Source: a bacterium (lineage in GTDB: Bacteria; CG2-30-53-67). Taken from it: a stretch of DNA of 60,800 bases. Where the stretch lies: the NCBI GenBank assembly GCA_919901565.1, contig CAKKPE010000029.1, positions 1 through 60,800 of the forward strand, in the 5' to 3' direction. Shown piece by piece: positions 1 through 6,975 of this stretch; the stretch's first letter is position 1; each line of letters starts with the position of its first letter. Position numbers and translations under genes: made by a program. Below the pieces are notes generated by a model. That model saw only the letters and a program-made list of their open reading frames with translations, was not told where the DNA came from and made no database searches.

Positions 1-35
1 AGACGCTATAAGTCAATAATATTATGCTGCATTAA

Positions 36-1088
36 TTATGACGCTGTGTATAATTCATCAAGATAGCTCTTAAGTCGAGGCCATCCACCTTCTTTTTGAG
101 GCCAGTATATTCGTCCTTCTTTATCGAGTCGATCTATGTCAGCAATGCCGAATTTCCAATGGTTTCCCTTGGACGCTGGATTAAATCCTCGCCATGGTTT
201 GCCAGATTCACCTCTGGTAATTCCAGCCTGCGTTGCATCAATCGTTGCGAATCTTCTTCCATCAGGCTCTTTGTATATATAATATCGATCTATATATGAC
301 TGCTTGTGTTTAACGTAAACTTGATTAAATTGGTATGTATCTCCTTTTGTATAGAAAAGCAAAACATCGTGAATATGATTGAAGGTGTGCGAATCACTTC
401 GCGCCGATGTTCTTTTCCAAACAATTTCGTTGGCAATCCTTTCTGTCCCAAAAAGTTCATCCATCAGGCATCGTAGTTGGTGGCTTTTATGCCAGTCGCA
501 ATGCAGATAAATGCTCCCATCTTCCGCCAGCAGTTCCTTCAACAGCATCAATCGTTCATACATAAACTGAAGATAATTGTCATTCGCCCAGATGTCGGTG
601 TACTGAATCTGTTCACCGAGGGTGTAGGTTTCGCCATCGATCTTGGCAGTTCCTTTTGCCCCGCGCAGCGTGACCTTGCGCACGTAGTCCGCGCCTGAAT
701 CGAAGGGAGGGTCAATGTAGATAAGGTTCACCTTGCAGCGGAAGCCGTTGGCGAGGAGATGGGCGAGGACTTCCTTGTTGTCACCGTGGAACAGGAGGCC
801 GCCTTTGGGGTAGGAGGAGGGCCAGTCAGACCAGATCCCCCCGGCTTCGCTGACCCCCTTTGTCAAAGGGGGTGACGCGGAAGCGGCGGGGGATTTTTCC
901 GGAGAGAATGTTTCGACATGCTGGGCCGGAAAGGCGATCACGTGAGACAAGGGCCGTTTGCCCACCCAGGTGAGCATGGGACGCCCTTTGGCTGCGGTGA
1001 TCTTTATTTCCGTCTTCTTTGCCGGTGCCGCCTCAACCGCCTGTTTCGGCGCCTTTGACGTTTTCACTTTCTTCTTCGCTTTGCTCAC
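36..1088 (-). pseudogene. Site-specific DNA-methyltransferase (Mod type), C-terminally truncated
   Basis: This is the N-terminal part of an adenine-type DNA methyltransferase of the type III Mod/beta-class family. The catalytic motif DPPF is seen at about residue 127 in LIYIDPPFDSG, followed by the conserved block up to KSYLDEL near residue 345. The frame then reads four unrelated residues (YTAS) and stops at 36-38. In this family the target-recognition region and the FxGxT AdoMet-binding motif follow DPPF, and both are missing, so the product cannot be a complete enzyme. The start is GTG with a GAGGAG ribosome site upstream. A 20-codon palindromic insert occupies about residues 65-84. Fic and Res-like genes lie upstream in the same direction, as in type III-like restriction loci. 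The break could come from an insertion lying to the left of the window. Confidence 0.75.
835..894. repeat. 60-bp palindromic element inserted in frame in the methyltransferase
   Basis: An imperfect inverted repeat with GC-rich arms (ATCCCCCCGGCTTC at one end, GAAGCGGCGGGGGAT at the other) surrounds the centre CCCCCTTTGTCAAAGGGGG. Its 60 bases equal 20 codons, so the host frame is kept. It encodes a proline/serine/alanine-rich stretch between the conserved blocks ending HVETF and starting WSDWP. The appearance is that of a dispersed REP-like intergenic palindrome that landed in coding sequence. Confidence 0.6.
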
Positions 1089-1206
1089 AGCGCGCTCCTC
1101 TTTGAAGATAATGAATTCCCCCCGGCTTTCATCGTACCGGGACAGGCGGGAATGACGAAATCAAGCACTTTGAAGTTACCCTCTCTTTTACCCTCTTTTA
1201 AGGGTA

Positions 1207-2250
1207 TTACCTCTTTTTCCTCCAGGCCGCTCCGGGACCCCGTCCAAGACATTCCACGGTTCCTTTTTTCTGCAAGTCCCGGAGCACTCGCCGGACCATA
1301 TCGCGGCTCACGCCCGGGCAGGCCCGTTCCAAATCAGCAAGCGTGAAGTCCCTGGAAAAAGCCTTGACTGCCGACTCAACGAGTTCCGTCTTTGTTCCCC
1401 GAGCTGTTTTGACCTGCCCCACCCGCTCCTCGAATTCCTGGTATACTGTCTTGAGCGTGTAGAGGACATAGTTGACGTAAGGCCAGGGATCGTGTTTTCC
1501 TTGGTGCCAGCCGAGGGAGCTCTGTTCAAGCGTTTCGTAGTAGCGGTCTTTGCTCTGCTCGATAATGCGCTCGATGCTGATGTAACGGCCGATTTCAAAT
1601 CCCAGATGGTAGCACTGAAGAAGAAGGAGCAGCCGCGACACCCGGCCGTTTCCGTCCCGGAACGGGTGGATGCACAGGAAGTCCAGATTGAAGGCTGCCA
1701 TGGCAATAAGCGGGTGCACCTGTCGTTCGCTCAGACACTCCTCCCAGAGGACGATCAGTTCTTTGATAACAGCGGGCGTTCGGGCCGCCGTCACCGTCTT
1801 GAAGCGGACCCGCTCGCGCCCGTCCGGATATTTCTCAATGATGTCTCCGTCCTTTGCCTTATATCTCCCGGCGTCCCCTATCTTGCCGCGGGTCAGCTTG
1901 TGAAGTTGCTTAATTGTATCCTCGGACACGGAAAGTTTGTTCCCCTGTTCATGGATCAGCTTGAGTGCGTTTCGATAACCGCGCACTTCCTCCTCGTCGC
2001 GATCACGGAGATGTGCTCGACCGATGACGACGGCCCTGATCCTGTCCTGATCGACCTCCACGCCCTCGATCCTGTTCGAAGAGACCGCGCTTTCGATGAC
2101 GGCATGTTCTCTGAGCGCTTTAAGGCGCTGCGGCGCCTGGCGGGTGAACAGTTCTTGCTTGCCGCGCGCTTCACCCAGATCGGAGAGATACCACGAGGCG
2201 GCGGCCGGGATTGTTTCTATCTTCTGAGAGAATTGTTTAAGGGTCATCAT
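1207..2250 (-). CDS. Fic family protein with N-terminal inhibitory helix
   Basis: This is a Fic/DOC-fold protein of about 347 residues, the family that transfers AMP (or another nucleotide moiety) to hydroxyl side chains of target proteins. The full active-site motif HPFRDGNGRVSRL is at about residues 196-208, with the catalytic His, the phosphate-gripping Asn and the Arg intact. An S-x-x-x-E-G inhibitory motif (SNRIEG) is near residue 60, as in class II Fic proteins whose N-terminal helix blocks ATP. The C-terminus looks like a winged helix (SRDFTLADLERACPGVSRDM). A TTG at 2265 is also in frame; the ATG pair at 2245-2250 is preferred. It lies between the methyltransferase and helicase-nuclease genes, 60 bp after the latter's upstream partner. 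A regulatory or toxin role in the restriction locus is inferred, not shown. Confidence 0.88.
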   Translation of the reverse strand: MMTLKQFSQKIETIPAAASWYLSDLGEARGKQELFTRQAPQRLKALREHAVIESAVSSNRIEGVEVDQDRIRAVVIGRAHLRDRDEEEVRGYRNALKLIHEQGNKLSVSEDTIKQLHKLTRGKIGDAGRYKAKDGDIIEKYPDGRERVRFKTVTAARTPAVIKELIVLWEECLSERQVHPLIAMAAFNLDFLCIHPFRDGNGRVSRLLLLLQCYHLGFEIGRYISIERIIEQSKDRYYETLEQSSLGWHQGKHDPWPYVNYVLYTLKTVYQEFEERVGQVKTARGTKTELVESAVKAFSRDFTLADLERACPGVSRDMVRRVLRDLQKKGTVECLGRGPGAAWRKKR

Positions 2251-2309
2251 AGTTTGACATTCCAATTGGGAATCTCAATCATTCCGCTTTACTCAAGACT
2301 TTCCTGATA

Positions 2310-4958
2310 TCATGTTTCCTGGTCCTCCATGAGCCGCTTCACTTCCTGCACCTGATCGGCGCTCACGGTTTGCGTACCCGTGAAGATCATCTGATATTTG
2401 AGCTGGTCGGGGTTCAGTTGTTCCCACTTGCGGAGGGCCATGGCCTTCCGGCCTTTCTCGCCGTCTATTGGATGAGCACGGTCATGTTCGCTCTTGATCT
2501 CCACGATATAAATCTTTCCCGAACCGGGTTTGGCGCCCTTCCCGGGCTTCTTGCGCACGATGAAATCAGGCGTGTAGCGCCGCATCTTACCCTTGTCATC
2601 TTTGTACTCTACATAGAACTCGGTCTTTGCGGGATCGGTAATTGCTCCCGTAAAATAGATGTCCTCCACTTCTCCGGGTTTCAGGTTCAAATCAATGAGC
2701 GTCTGTTCAAAAAAGCTCATCTCCGGGTTGGAGTCAAAATTGTACGGCACATAGTGGAATCCCAAATCGCGGGGGTTCTTGTTTTTCATGGCTTCCCATG
2801 AGAGCAGGAGTTTCTCCCGGTCCTTGGGGTAGACGATCTCGGCGGTATAGATTTCATCGCCTGATGGATCAATCTCTTTCTGGAAACCCTCGGGCTTCAC
2901 CAAGGCAAGGGCGACGTCAAATTTCTCTTCTTTGACTTCATAGAACCGCGTCTGCGCCTCGATCTGCCGGCAGAGGTCTCCAAGATGGCTGCTTGGAATA
3001 TCATCGGTCCCGTAGAGTCGCTTCAGTTCATCATAGACCTGCCAGAGATCCATCCGGTAGAGGCCGGAGAGTTCAACAGCCGCGGCATAGCTGTCGAACC
3101 CATCGTGTTCCGTCTCGACGGTTACGGATTCGCCCACCTGCCGAAGAACGCTGTAGGTGGATTGCTGCTCGGCGATAGTGAAGATCTTTTTCAGGAGCCG
3201 GTCCGATGAGCCGTTGAGCGGGCGTTCCAGGCAAAGCGGCTTTGCCACCCCCTCTTTTTTCGTAACGGTTCGTACGATCTGCGTCACAACGAGCGGAGGA
3301 AGATCGAGCTTGCGGAGGACGATCCGTGCACGTCGCGTTTCCTGTCCGGCGTGATTCAGGTCGGCAATGGTCTCACCGTAGGTCTCCTGAAGCTGCCTGT
3401 CGAGGACATTATGGTTGTCCGACGACAGATAGACACGGGCCTTGGCACTATTGCCGGGTACCTGCCGTAAACACCGGGTGGATGCCTGCAGGACGAAATT
3501 ATTCGATGTTTTGAGTTTCCGCGCGAGCGCACAGGCGAAGAGACTCGGGCAGTTCCACCCTTCCGTGCCTTTGTTCACAAGAAGAATCACCCGGTGAGGC
3601 GCCGCAGGGTCGTTGAGCCGATTGAATGCGTCAATATCCGCCTTCTTCGTGAGCGTTTCATCGGACGTGTTCACGAGGCAGATCGTTGGGCTCTGCCCGG
3701 TTTTAACGAGCGCTCGATCTATGGACGGTTTCAACTCCTTCAGATCATCGGTTTGCGGGAAATAGATGGCCAACTTCGCCGGAGCGCCGTTCGGCAATTG
3801 CACATGGCCATAATCTTTGAAGAAGTCTTCAACGACATGGGCGACGTATTTTTTTGGATCGCCGTCAAACTCATAGGCCTGGATGTTTCCCGCAAGATCC
3901 TTGAGGATTCCGTCTGTGATGCCTTGGGAAAGGCCGTACCAGATGACCACGTCCTTGAGCGGCTGTTTTCGGAAATAGGGCGTCCCGGTCGTGTTGATGA
4001 CACAGATAAGATTTGTGTTTGTTGAAAGATAGTCCACGGTCTTGCGGACTTTTTTAAGTTCCTTATCCAGTGACTGTCCGTAGGTGTGATGCGCCTCGTC
4101 CGAGAAGACAGCAAGATGCGGCAGACTTGCGATTGTTTGAAGTCTGAGATTTGCTACTTCGGCCCGCGCCTCGTCCTCGCGCTCAGGATTGAACAGACTG
4201 CCGATATCACCTTTTCTTATGGCTTCTTTTTGGATGCGTATCTTCTCCGTGTTGGTCACAACCACGTTGAAGGATGAGCCGCGAATGACGGGAACATTCT
4301 TTTCGCCGTCTCGCGTAAAGGTAAGCTTGACCGAGGCAGCGAATGCCTTGTGGAGGCGCGGAGGCAGAATTTTCCCATAAGGAACATCAGACAATTCACG
4401 GAGCGATTCAATAATCGTTTTACCCGGTGCGAAAACTAAAGCATTCTGCACAAAAGGGCCGTTAGGATACTCGAACGCCATGGCAAACTCGGTGGCAATA
4501 ATCGCTCCGATAAGGATTGTCTTCCCCGCTCCCATAGCGAGGGCGAGGATGTAGCTGGGGTAGGGAAGCGTCAAAGTTTCACGCAGGGATTCGAGTTTAA
4601 AGTCTTTTACGAAGGCATCGTCATTCTTGATGCGTTGCCATAGGGCATCAAGTCCTTCATCCAGCACAAATGCCTTTATGTCGGTGTGATCGAGACCGAG
4701 AGCGGCCAATAGTTCAGATTGTCTGGAATAGAGTTTTCGATAAAGATCAAAGACGTGCGGCGTGTTTTCAACGAGCCTCAGATACCAATAGGTTTCGAGC
4801 GCCCGGAACTGGGGCCGGCGCAAAAAGCGCAGGTTGCCGGTTTCCGTCTCCATCGACCAATCAAGAATTTCGGCAATAGCAGGAAACATTTCGGAAGGGT
4901 ATGCATGGTTTCGCCACTGGTCCACGCGGGCGGCAATCTGTTGATAAAGATGGCTCAT
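2310..4958 (-). CDS. Type III restriction Res-like DEAD/DEAH helicase-nuclease
   Basis: This large (about 882 residue) SF2 helicase-nuclease resembles type III restriction R subunits. Walker A GAGKT is near residue 140 (ALAMGAGKT) and the Walker B/DEAH box SDEAHH near 286. Later helicase motifs include STRCLRQVPG. A C-terminal PD-(D/E)xK nuclease is visible as YTPDFIV near 796 followed by IVEIKSEHD near 818. Its expected role is ATP-driven translocation and cleavage of foreign DNA together with a Mod subunit. A longer reading from 4997 is open, but the ATG at 4958 with CGGAAAT upstream gives the usual N-terminus (MSHLYQQIAARVDQW). All catalytic motifs look intact, in contrast to the broken methyltransferase downstream. 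Confidence 0.88.
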   Translation of the reverse strand: MSHLYQQIAARVDQWRNHAYPSEMFPAIAEILDWSMETETGNLRFLRRPQFRALETYWYLRLVENTPHVFDLYRKLYSRQSELLAALGLDHTDIKAFVLDEGLDALWQRIKNDDAFVKDFKLESLRETLTLPYPSYILALAMGAGKTILIGAIIATEFAMAFEYPNGPFVQNALVFAPGKTIIESLRELSDVPYGKILPPRLHKAFAASVKLTFTRDGEKNVPVIRGSSFNVVVTNTEKIRIQKEAIRKGDIGSLFNPEREDEARAEVANLRLQTIASLPHLAVFSDEAHHTYGQSLDKELKKVRKTVDYLSTNTNLICVINTTGTPYFRKQPLKDVVIWYGLSQGITDGILKDLAGNIQAYEFDGDPKKYVAHVVEDFFKDYGHVQLPNGAPAKLAIYFPQTDDLKELKPSIDRALVKTGQSPTICLVNTSDETLTKKADIDAFNRLNDPAAPHRVILLVNKGTEGWNCPSLFACALARKLKTSNNFVLQASTRCLRQVPGNSAKARVYLSSDNHNVLDRQLQETYGETIADLNHAGQETRRARIVLRKLDLPPLVVTQIVRTVTKKEGVAKPLCLERPLNGSSDRLLKKIFTIAEQQSTYSVLRQVGESVTVETEHDGFDSYAAAVELSGLYRMDLWQVYDELKRLYGTDDIPSSHLGDLCRQIEAQTRFYEVKEEKFDVALALVKPEGFQKEIDPSGDEIYTAEIVYPKDREKLLLSWEAMKNKNPRDLGFHYVPYNFDSNPEMSFFEQTLIDLNLKPGEVEDIYFTGAITDPAKTEFYVEYKDDKGKMRRYTPDFIVRKKPGKGAKPGSGKIYIVEIKSEHDRAHPIDGEKGRKAMALRKWEQLNPDQLKYQMIFTGTQTVSADQVQEVKRLMEDQET

Positions 4959-5141
4959 CGCAATTTCCGAAATTAGAACACTATTATAACGTATCAAAAT
5001 CTGATCTTACCGATTGGGGAGCAGGCCGCAAATTGTCTTCTCTTCGCTGCATGAGTAACGCATAGATTAGCACAGATCAACGCTCTTTTGCAGTATTTTT
5101 GCCTTAGCCCGGAAATACGCGACGCAGAACTTGCTCAACCA

Positions 5142-5873
5142 TTAAATAAATACTTCACTCGGTCTCGATACCGGCATATCATCCCACATCCTTCCTTCCA
5201 ACATCCTCCCCGCCGCTTTCTTCTTCACCCCGCCCCACTGCTTGAAGAAAAACGGCACACCGGCCCTATTGCATTGATTGCGGATGTCAGCAACCCATTC
5301 AGGCTGCATAGGCCGTGCACCGGGGCCGGACTCTCCGCCCACAATCACCCAGTCGATTCCTACCAAATCAAGATTCGGTATCGGACCCAAGAGCGGCTCT
5401 ATGGAAAGGAACTTAACATAGGCTCCTGTCTGACGTAGCCGATCGATCCGAAAGGTGCAATCGCTATTCTCAACCGTCACGCCCATCCAGATATTCGGCA
5501 TCCATGGCAGTTCAGCACTCAGCGTATGAAGCCGGTCCGCCCTCTTGGTAAGGATCTGAAACGTATGCCGGTGTGCTTTTCTCATCACATCGAAAACCTT
5601 CTTTATGAATTCTGCGGGCACATCTTTCAGAAACAGATCACTCATGGAATTGACGAAAATGGTCTGCGGCCTTTTCCACTGAAGCGGAAGATCCAATGCA
5701 TGTTCATGCCAGGCGGGCTTGAATCCGCTGGCATAGTTGGGCTGCCCCATCGCCTGAAGCCGTTTCGCCATCCGCTCTGCATAGCAATGCATGCAGCCGG
5801 GGCTTATCTTCACGCATCCGGTGACGGGGTTCCAGGTGGAGCCGGTCCATTCTATTGTTGAGTTATGCGCCAT
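5142..5873 (-). CDS. Phage Gp37/Gp68 (DUF5131) family protein
   Basis: The 243-residue protein matches the Gp37/Gp68 family. It opens with [16 protein letters not shown] and a C-x6-C-x2-C cysteine cluster ([11 protein letters not shown]) near residues 21-31, followed by YAERMAKRL. Later blocks include [28 protein letters not shown] and [13 protein letters not shown], and it ends FFFKQWGG. The cysteines suggest an iron-sulfur, radical-SAM-like protein; the biochemical function is unknown. The family occurs in phages and in genomic islands with defence genes, which fits this neighbourhood. No TcmP-type (three-Cys-motif partner) gene is next to it here. The start has no clear ribosome site. Confidence 0.9.
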   Translation of the reverse strand: MAHNSTIEWTGSTWNPVTGCVKISPGCMHCYAERMAKRLQAMGQPNYASGFKPAWHEHALDLPLQWKRPQTIFVNSMSDLFLKDVPAEFIKKVFDVMRKAHRHTFQILTKRADRLHTLSAELPWMPNIWMGVTVENSDCTFRIDRLRQTGAYVKFLSIEPLLGPIPNLDLVGIDWVIVGGESGPGARPMQPEWVADIRNQCNRAGVPFFFKQWGGVKKKAAGRMLEGRMWDDMPVSRPSEVFI

Positions 5874-5891
5874 TATTTATTCAAATTTCAT

Positions 5892-5919
5892 TTGACTTAT
5901 TAATTTTCTGAGTTATGAT
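5892..5919 (+). promoter_or_regulatory. Sigma-70-like promoter of a tiny transcription unit
   Basis: TTGACT at 5892-5897 and TATGAT at 5914-5919 are separated by 16 bp in an AT-rich stretch. Transcription would start near 5926. The promoter points away from the DUF5131 gene and no plus-strand protein gene follows; a terminator is reached within about 60 bases. Confidence 0.5.
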
Positions 5920-5925
5920 AATATC

Positions 5926-5983
5926 AATCCGGAATACCGGAGGTGGATGGCGCAAGCCATCGGGCCCGTCAAGGGCCTTTTTT
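5926..5983 (+). ncRNA. Candidate 58-nt structured small RNA
   Basis: Immediately after the predicted promoter come three hairpins: CCGG-AATA-CCGG (5929-5940), GATGGC-GCAA-GCCATC (5946-5961, a GNRA tetraloop) and GGCCC-GTCAA-GGGCC (5963-5977). A run of six T (5978-5983) follows, so the last hairpin reads as an intrinsic terminator. The RNA would end six bases short of the 3' end of the convergent remnant gene. It matches no small RNA or riboswitch class I recognise. A 15-codon leader from the ATG at 5947 (MAQAIGPVKGLFYCL) with GGAGGT just upstream is also possible, though the spacing is too tight. Confidence 0.4.
5963..5983 (+). terminator. Rho-independent terminator of the tiny transcription unit
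   Basis: A five-pair all-GC stem GGCCC/GGGCC with a five-base loop is followed by TTTTTT. The T tract is on the plus strand only, so it terminates rightward transcription. The convergent minus-strand gene gets no T tract from it. Confidence 0.6.
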
Positions 5984-5988
5984 ATTGC

Positions 5989-6465
5989 CTATAGAAATTT
6001 CTTGCCGAACATCTTCCCATCATGCTGGTAATATTTCTTTTGCAAAACTTCTACAACCTTTTGCGCAAAGAAACCTAAATCTTTCCCGAGCAAACCTTGT
6101 TCCTGCAGAATCTCATTACGACTAAGATGTGCAAGGAGATCGGCTAATTGTAATCCGGATATGTTGTTGGTTTTAAGTTTAATCTTAAGCTGCTTACTGG
6201 TCAACGCTTTTTGAAATTGTTCCTGATCTACATAATCCGTACCCTCTTCCCAAAGCTCGGTAAAGGGGCTTTCGCCACCTTGAGAAAGGATAGCCTTGGT
6301 CAGCTTGCCTGCGCCGTTTCTCTCCCTGAGTTTAAAGGCATGAAAATTGGTAATGAGAATCCTGGCCTTTGCTTCCCTGAGCTTGTTTTCTATCCAGGCA
6401 TCACCGTATTTGTTTGCCACCTCGGTTAGGTAGATGACAGGGTTTTCGATAATGACCTGTTTCAC
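5989..6465 (-). pseudogene. Chimeric remnant: restriction Res fragment joined to DUF3800 C-terminus
   Basis: This 158-residue reading frame looks like two unrelated fragments. The first 60 or so residues (TEVANKYGDAWIENKL, ITNFHAFKLRER) resemble the segment of type III-like restriction subunits that precedes the DEAH box. From about residue 70 (FTELWEEGTDYVDQEQF, QKALTSKQLKIK, ISGLQLADLLAH) and in the final K-KYYQHDGKMFGKKFL stretch it resembles the C-terminus of DUF3800 proteins. Neither fragment is complete: no Walker motifs and no N-terminal DUF3800 acidic residues are present. It is probably a deletion scar in the defence island. A GTG start with GGGAG eight bases upstream means the fusion could still be translated. 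Confidence 0.5.
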
Positions 6466-6520
6466 TTGGCATCTCCCAGAAAACTTTTTAATGGCCGGTC
6501 AGTATCCACAGAGTCAACGT

Positions 6521-6692
6521 ATCAAGAATGGCGGCTTCGTAAAAAGTCCATCTGCGGCGTTGCGCTGCGTCCTTCGTCATTGCAGCGTACGTCTGAGTAC
6601 GCCTCATTCCTCAGGACTTGCGCGCCTTGCATCTGGGCCTTTTTTCTTTGCCGTCACATTTGAGGAATTCTAACAAGTCCATCAAGAATGGC
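6521..6692. mobile_element. MITE-like element, copy 1, with 12-bp flanking direct repeat
   Basis: A non-coding element of about 150 bp with imperfect terminal inverted repeats (GGCTTCGTAAAAAGTCC at the left, a diverged TTCTAACAAGTCC at the right). It is flanked by ATCAAGAATGGC at 6521-6532 and again at 6681-6692. The interior has a GCGTAC...GTACGC hairpin followed by CTCATTCCTCAGGA. A second copy lies at 36021-36189 with the same ends and its own flanking repeat. There is no transposase, so it would need one in trans. It accounts for most of the gene-free stretch 6466-6827; the remainder shows no clear signal. Confidence 0.7.
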
Positions 6693-6827
6693 TACTCTTA
6701 TTTATTACGGGGAAAACTACCAAAAAATGAGATGAAACGCAAGGTCTTTGAGAGATAGCGGAGAATTTTCTTTGAGTTCTTTGCAGCGTTCATCTATGCT
6801 GATGAAAACTGAAAAAAGGGACTTGAT

Positions 6828-6968
6828 GTGAATCTTCAGGGGCTGTTCGATACCGTGATCTTCGGGATCACCGCTCGAACCATTCTTAGGGTGATAGTCT
6901 TCGGCGGGATTGCGGCGATCCTTATCCGGAAGCTGGTTCGAAAAATCAAAGCGAGGCGGAATCTGTGA
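6828..6968 (+). CDS. Small single-span membrane protein (46 aa), unknown
   Basis: A GTG-started frame has AAGGGA six bases upstream. The product begins MNLQGLFDTVIFGITAR and continues into a hydrophobic segment (TILRVIVFGGIAAILI, about residues 18-33). It ends in a strongly basic tail (RKLVRKIKARRNL). That pattern, a short amphipathic head, one membrane span and a positive cytoplasmic tail, is typical of small bacterial membrane proteins. It ends eight bases before the 3' end of the convergent HEAT-repeat gene. I do not recognise a family. The good ribosome site and lack of competing features support it, but it is short. Confidence 0.5.
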   Translation: MNLQGLFDTVIFGITARTILRVIVFGGIAAILIRKLVRKIKARRNL

Positions 6969-6975
6969 AGTATTG

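Noticed and set aside
1492-2307. A 271-codon plus-strand frame opposite the Fic gene
   Set aside because: The minus strand encodes a perfect Fic motif, and the plus-strand product shows no family features or ribosome site.
5926-5983. The hairpins as a known riboswitch (cyclic-di-GMP, ZTP or fluoride class)
   Set aside because: The conserved cores of these classes are not present and there is no downstream gene on the same strand to control.
1-6465. The island as a prophage, prompted by the Gp37/Gp68 gene
   Set aside because: No integrase, structural, lysis or packaging gene and no attachment-site pair were seen. The other genes are restriction-related.
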